From contig WBMV01004804.1 in assembly GCA_013396655.1 (NCBI GenBank), forward strand, positions 125,901 through 189,900: DNA of 64,000 nt. Reading direction: 5' to 3'. Origin of the DNA: Campylorhamphus procurvoides (taxonomy: Eukaryota > Chordata > Aves > Passeriformes > Dendrocolaptidae). Shown piece after piece: positions 60,903 through 64,000 of this stretch. The notes below the pieces were generated by a model. It saw only the letters and a program-made list of their open reading frames with translations, had not been told where the DNA came from and did not search any database. Position 1 is the stretch's first letter; each line of letters starts with the position of its first letter. Made by a program: the position numbers and the translations under genes.

Positions 60903-62633
60903 TGCTTTGCTTTCTTGTTTTCAGTGCGAGTGGCTAGGCCAAGGAGTAAAGAGATGCTGGATACCAGCCTTGCTTTCTGCTTCTTGATAAAAAGTTGTGT
61001 TCAAGGTCACAGCTGGGTCGTGCTGGTGGGCAATGAGCAAATACTTGCAGTGCTGCCTGTAGTCCATAATTGCCCTGAAGATACTGGAACCAGGCATGTC
61101 AACATGTCCAACACAACAAAGACAAAAATGACAGAGATAGGCTTGTAGATTGACTGGCTGCCTTCACTGAGCTTAATCTGTTAAAGGTAGAAGTGTGCTT
61201 GTTTTGAGAAACAGATAATTTGTTTTTTTCTAATACTCTCTTAAGCAGACATAATGAGAATTTCCACTGACAAATCAGCAACAGTAGGGAAACTCAGAAG
61301 CACCTTGAACACCAAGAACACCAAACATATGGGGAGAAGCAGGATGGACCAGGGACAACCTAGGGAGTGATGCTTCTAGCAGCTGCACCTCTCAGGGCTG
61401 TTTGAGCAGCCTGTGGTGCCAGAAGGGTGGCAGCTCCTGCTGAGCCTGTGCTGAGGAGCAGTTCACCCCTCCAGACACCTGCTCGATGCATAAAGTCCGA
61501 CAGCCTGTGGTTTTGACTGCATGGGGTCAGGCCCATGAAGGTGAGAGGTTGCCCAGTGGAGAGCGTGGAAGGCGGAATATTTTCCTAACCCAGCAGCACA
61601 CTCACACCCAGTGCCCATTTGGAATGGGCCTTTGTAATGGATGAAAAGCACCAAACAAATGTTGCAAATTACTATCTTGGCAAGCTAGCAAATGATACTG
61701 AGGCTTTCCACGTTTGTTTTTTGTTAAAGGAGAAGCTGGTGATGTGCAGCCTGAATTTGTATTCAGGGAATTGCTTTTCATCCTACAGCATGGGTTCTTG
61801 AGCAGAGGCAGGCTCAAACAATATTTTGAAAATTATCTTTTCACAGAATTTTGATCAAAGTACAAATGTTCTTGCCTCAGGAAGCAGTTTGTTTTTCTCT
61901 GAGAAGTGATGCTAGAAAAATCAAAGAGAGCAAAGTCTGCTTGCTGGCCAAAATTCACCTATGAATAAATTGCATCACAAAGCTACCAACAACATAGCAT
62001 TTTTAAAGACCATATGCTGTTGCTATAAGAAAAGTGATTTGTAAAACTCAGCATTTTATGGGAACTCTTGTCATAACAATATTATTAGAAACTATTCATG
62101 TTTATAATACACTAGGGTATAGACATCTAATTATATTTTTCTGATTTACTGGAATCCAGGCCTGAACCAAGTTTTGCCAGTTTCATGATTTGCGTATTTG
62201 GAAGCTTTTCTGTGAAATTATTTTGAAGCCCTTTGTAGGAACATACCTATGTTACTCATCTGTTGTTTTGAATTAAAAAAAAAAAATCATTAGATCTCAT
62301 TTGAATCCTGAAGGATCCAAAGGAACTATACAAATAATGCTAAATGCCCACTGATGGATCATTTTACGTATTTTAATTTTGTTTGTTACAAAGCTGGGAT
62401 TCAAGGCTTCTTTTTTGCTCTTTAACAAAAATTTTTGGAACCCAGGAATCCTCAAGTGTCAGGAGCCTCTGAGTAATTGTTTGTGACATGATATTTTTCT
62501 TTCCTTCTGGAATTTTCCTTTTATTGGAAATACATGCTTCTCATTCTCTTACATAGAGTGACACAGTTCTTAATAGGAAAATTCTGGTGAAAAATTATTG
62601 TGGCTGTTTACTGCATCCCTTTTTGTACCCCAG

Positions 62634-62807
62634 CACTATTTTCATGTACTTTCATATGCTTTGGAAGATGAGAATTTCTTCTCCCATCCAGACTTCCCCT
62701 GTAAAGAGATATCTGCACTGCTAGAAGAGTTTCAGCTCAACTCTCCTTTGTCAAAACTTGAAACAAAGGATGCATCTGAAGCTGAATCTTTTAATGTGAT
62801 TGATTGA
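62634..62807 (+). other. Exon-like open frame with 3' splice site, unidentified
   Basis: CCCTTTTTGTACCCCAG (62617-62633) is a good splice acceptor. It is followed by an open frame of 57 codons that ends in TGA at 62805-62807. The product is acidic (LEDENFF, ALLEEF, KDASEAESF) and has no ALK similarity. It could be a terminal exon of a nested or alternative transcript, a decayed fragment or chance. No AATAAA lies close downstream. I do not recognise a family. Confidence 0.15.
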
Positions 62808-64000
62808 TTGAAAGACAAAATTCTGCTGGAAATGGTGGCTTCATGTCTTAATTTCACACGAGACTGTAAGGCTGAGTAATACCGTTTGAGTCCTTTCCCC
62901 TGTAATTAGTCAGTGGGATCCCTAGTGGGCCAGAGGTGGACTTGTTAAAGGAAAACTTTTCAAATATGTGTTAAGTTTTGCTGCTGGCAGTTTCTGCTGA
63001 ATGTTTCAAGTTGTGGTGTTCAGCAAAGGCTGGACACAGCTGCTGTACGTTGTCAGCTTGTACACACTTTTTTCGCAGGCTTAGCTGAAAGAACGTCTCA
63101 AAGTGCAGTTCAAGCCACCTGTTGCTTTCATAGATTATTCCCACAGAAACCCACCTCTGTGGACAGAAATGATTAAGCTCTAGTTCTCTGTTCTATGCAA
63201 GCAAAAAGAGATGAAGAAAATATGCATATGAAAAACAACTTAGAAGAAAACTGTCTTGCAACACTCAAAGGCTGCCATCAAGAAAATTTCTTTGGATTAG
63301 AGCTAAAGGTAGGGAAATCTATTCAGATAAGAAAGAATAATTTAGATAGGAATCTGAACCTTTATGGGAACCTTGTGCAAATAACGTGCTGCGTTTCTCA
63401 TTACCCTGCTCATGGTGGCTGGTGCAATAGAGCATAGCTGGTGGTGATCCTGGGTCTGGATGGAAGCAGAGTCCTGTTCATTTTTATTACTCTTCAGGCA
63501 TGGTTCTAAAGACTGCAGACATAATGTATCCTTCTGGTAATTTTTAGCTGATTTTAATGCGTTAAGTAGAACTAGCCTCTTTGTAGATTAAGTGTTCCAT
63601 TTATTGAGAGATGTCTTCCTGCAGTGCCAGTATGTGTCAGCCATAAGCTACAAGGAATAATTTTTAGTAGCAAGAGAAAGATTTGGTCTTCACAGGCTGC
63701 ACAGACTCCCAGCAGAATTTTCAAGAGAACTTCATCCTGAAATAGGAAAGGAATACAGTGAGAATGTGGATCATCATCTTTCGTACTTCATCAGATATCA
63801 CATAATTATGAATACAGCACCCTTGTCTATTGTGATTAGGTCTGTGTCTGCCTCTTGTTCCTGCCTTGAGAAGTTTACCTCTTCTCTGTACCTCAGCTGA
63901 CTTCTTCTCACTGTCACTTCAGCTGCCCTGACCCCCTGCGTACCTTTCTGTCGACAAGTTTGTTGCTCATGCATAATCCACATATTATAATTATTTTTTC

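Larger units (their letters stand above)
20856..64000 (+). other. ALK: ALK intron 4 (5' part, at least 43 kb)
   Basis: All sequence after the exon donor belongs to the next intron of ALK, because I found no match to the exon 5 product (the MAM continuation beginning with the WTVLQG-type motif in human). Identified contents are four CR1 copies, two G-quadruplex motifs, hairpins, short tandem duplications and T-rich tracts, listed separately. The long blocks 20856-26231, 27691-33760, 33799-36850, 37018-39676, 42586-44319, 46052-50296, 50633-54702 and 55800-60210 are otherwise ordinary AT-rich intron with no gene I can support. Small lineage-specific exons or noncoding RNAs cannot be ruled out by reading. 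Confidence 0.82.

Noticed and set aside
60915..61148. Plus frame of 77 codons with a possible donor nearby, considered as ALK exon 5
   Set aside because: The translated residues do not resemble the MAM continuation and no suitable acceptor in the right phase precedes it.
1..64000. CRISPR arrays, operons, ribosome binding sites, phage or plasmid features
   Set aside because: No regularly spaced repeats or packed genes exist; CR1 elements and a spliced vertebrate exon show that this is nuclear DNA of a bird.

Overview
The window is nuclear DNA from a bird. It carries many 5'-truncated CR1 LINE copies, a solo endogenous-retrovirus LTR of an avian ERVL-like type and a probable MIR-type SINE relic. 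It has no bacterial-style gene packing. The LTR type is, as far as I recall, common in neoavian birds, but I cannot name the order or species from the sequence alone.

The only protein-coding exon I can firmly support is at 20654-20855 on the plus strand. It is 202 bp long, has clean splice sites on both sides, and encodes part of the first extracellular MAM domain of the receptor tyrosine kinase ALK. Length, splice phases and residues fit human ALK exon 4 (about residues 318-385) without gaps. Everything to its left is therefore ALK intron 3 (at least 20.6 kb) and everything to its right is intron 4 (at least 43 kb). Very long introns at this end of the gene are typical of ALK and argue against its compact paralogue LTK. 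I looked for exon 3 and exon 5 homology by eye and found none inside the window.

Layout: intron 3 holds the solo LTR (3724-4319, minus), CR1 copies at 5721-6073 (+), 8194-8300 (-), about 10200-11652 (+, old, with reverse-transcriptase remnants) and 15375-16160 (-), and a MIR-like relic at 14403-14510. Intron 4 holds CR1 copies at 26931-27690 (-), 40914-41179 (+), 41930-42585 (-) and 44320-44478 (+), two strict G-quadruplex motifs, several hairpins, short tandem duplications and T-rich tracts.

Most open frames in the window are chance frames or decayed CR1 coding sequence. A few non-repeat stretches deserve a look: adjacent minus-strand frames at 60211-60902, a GC-richer CpG-bearing patch at 45340-46050, an exon-like frame at 62634-62807 and an AT-rich open frame at 50297-50632. 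None could be tied to a known family. I found no evidence of a new multi-gene system; the window is best read as the interior of one giant gene.
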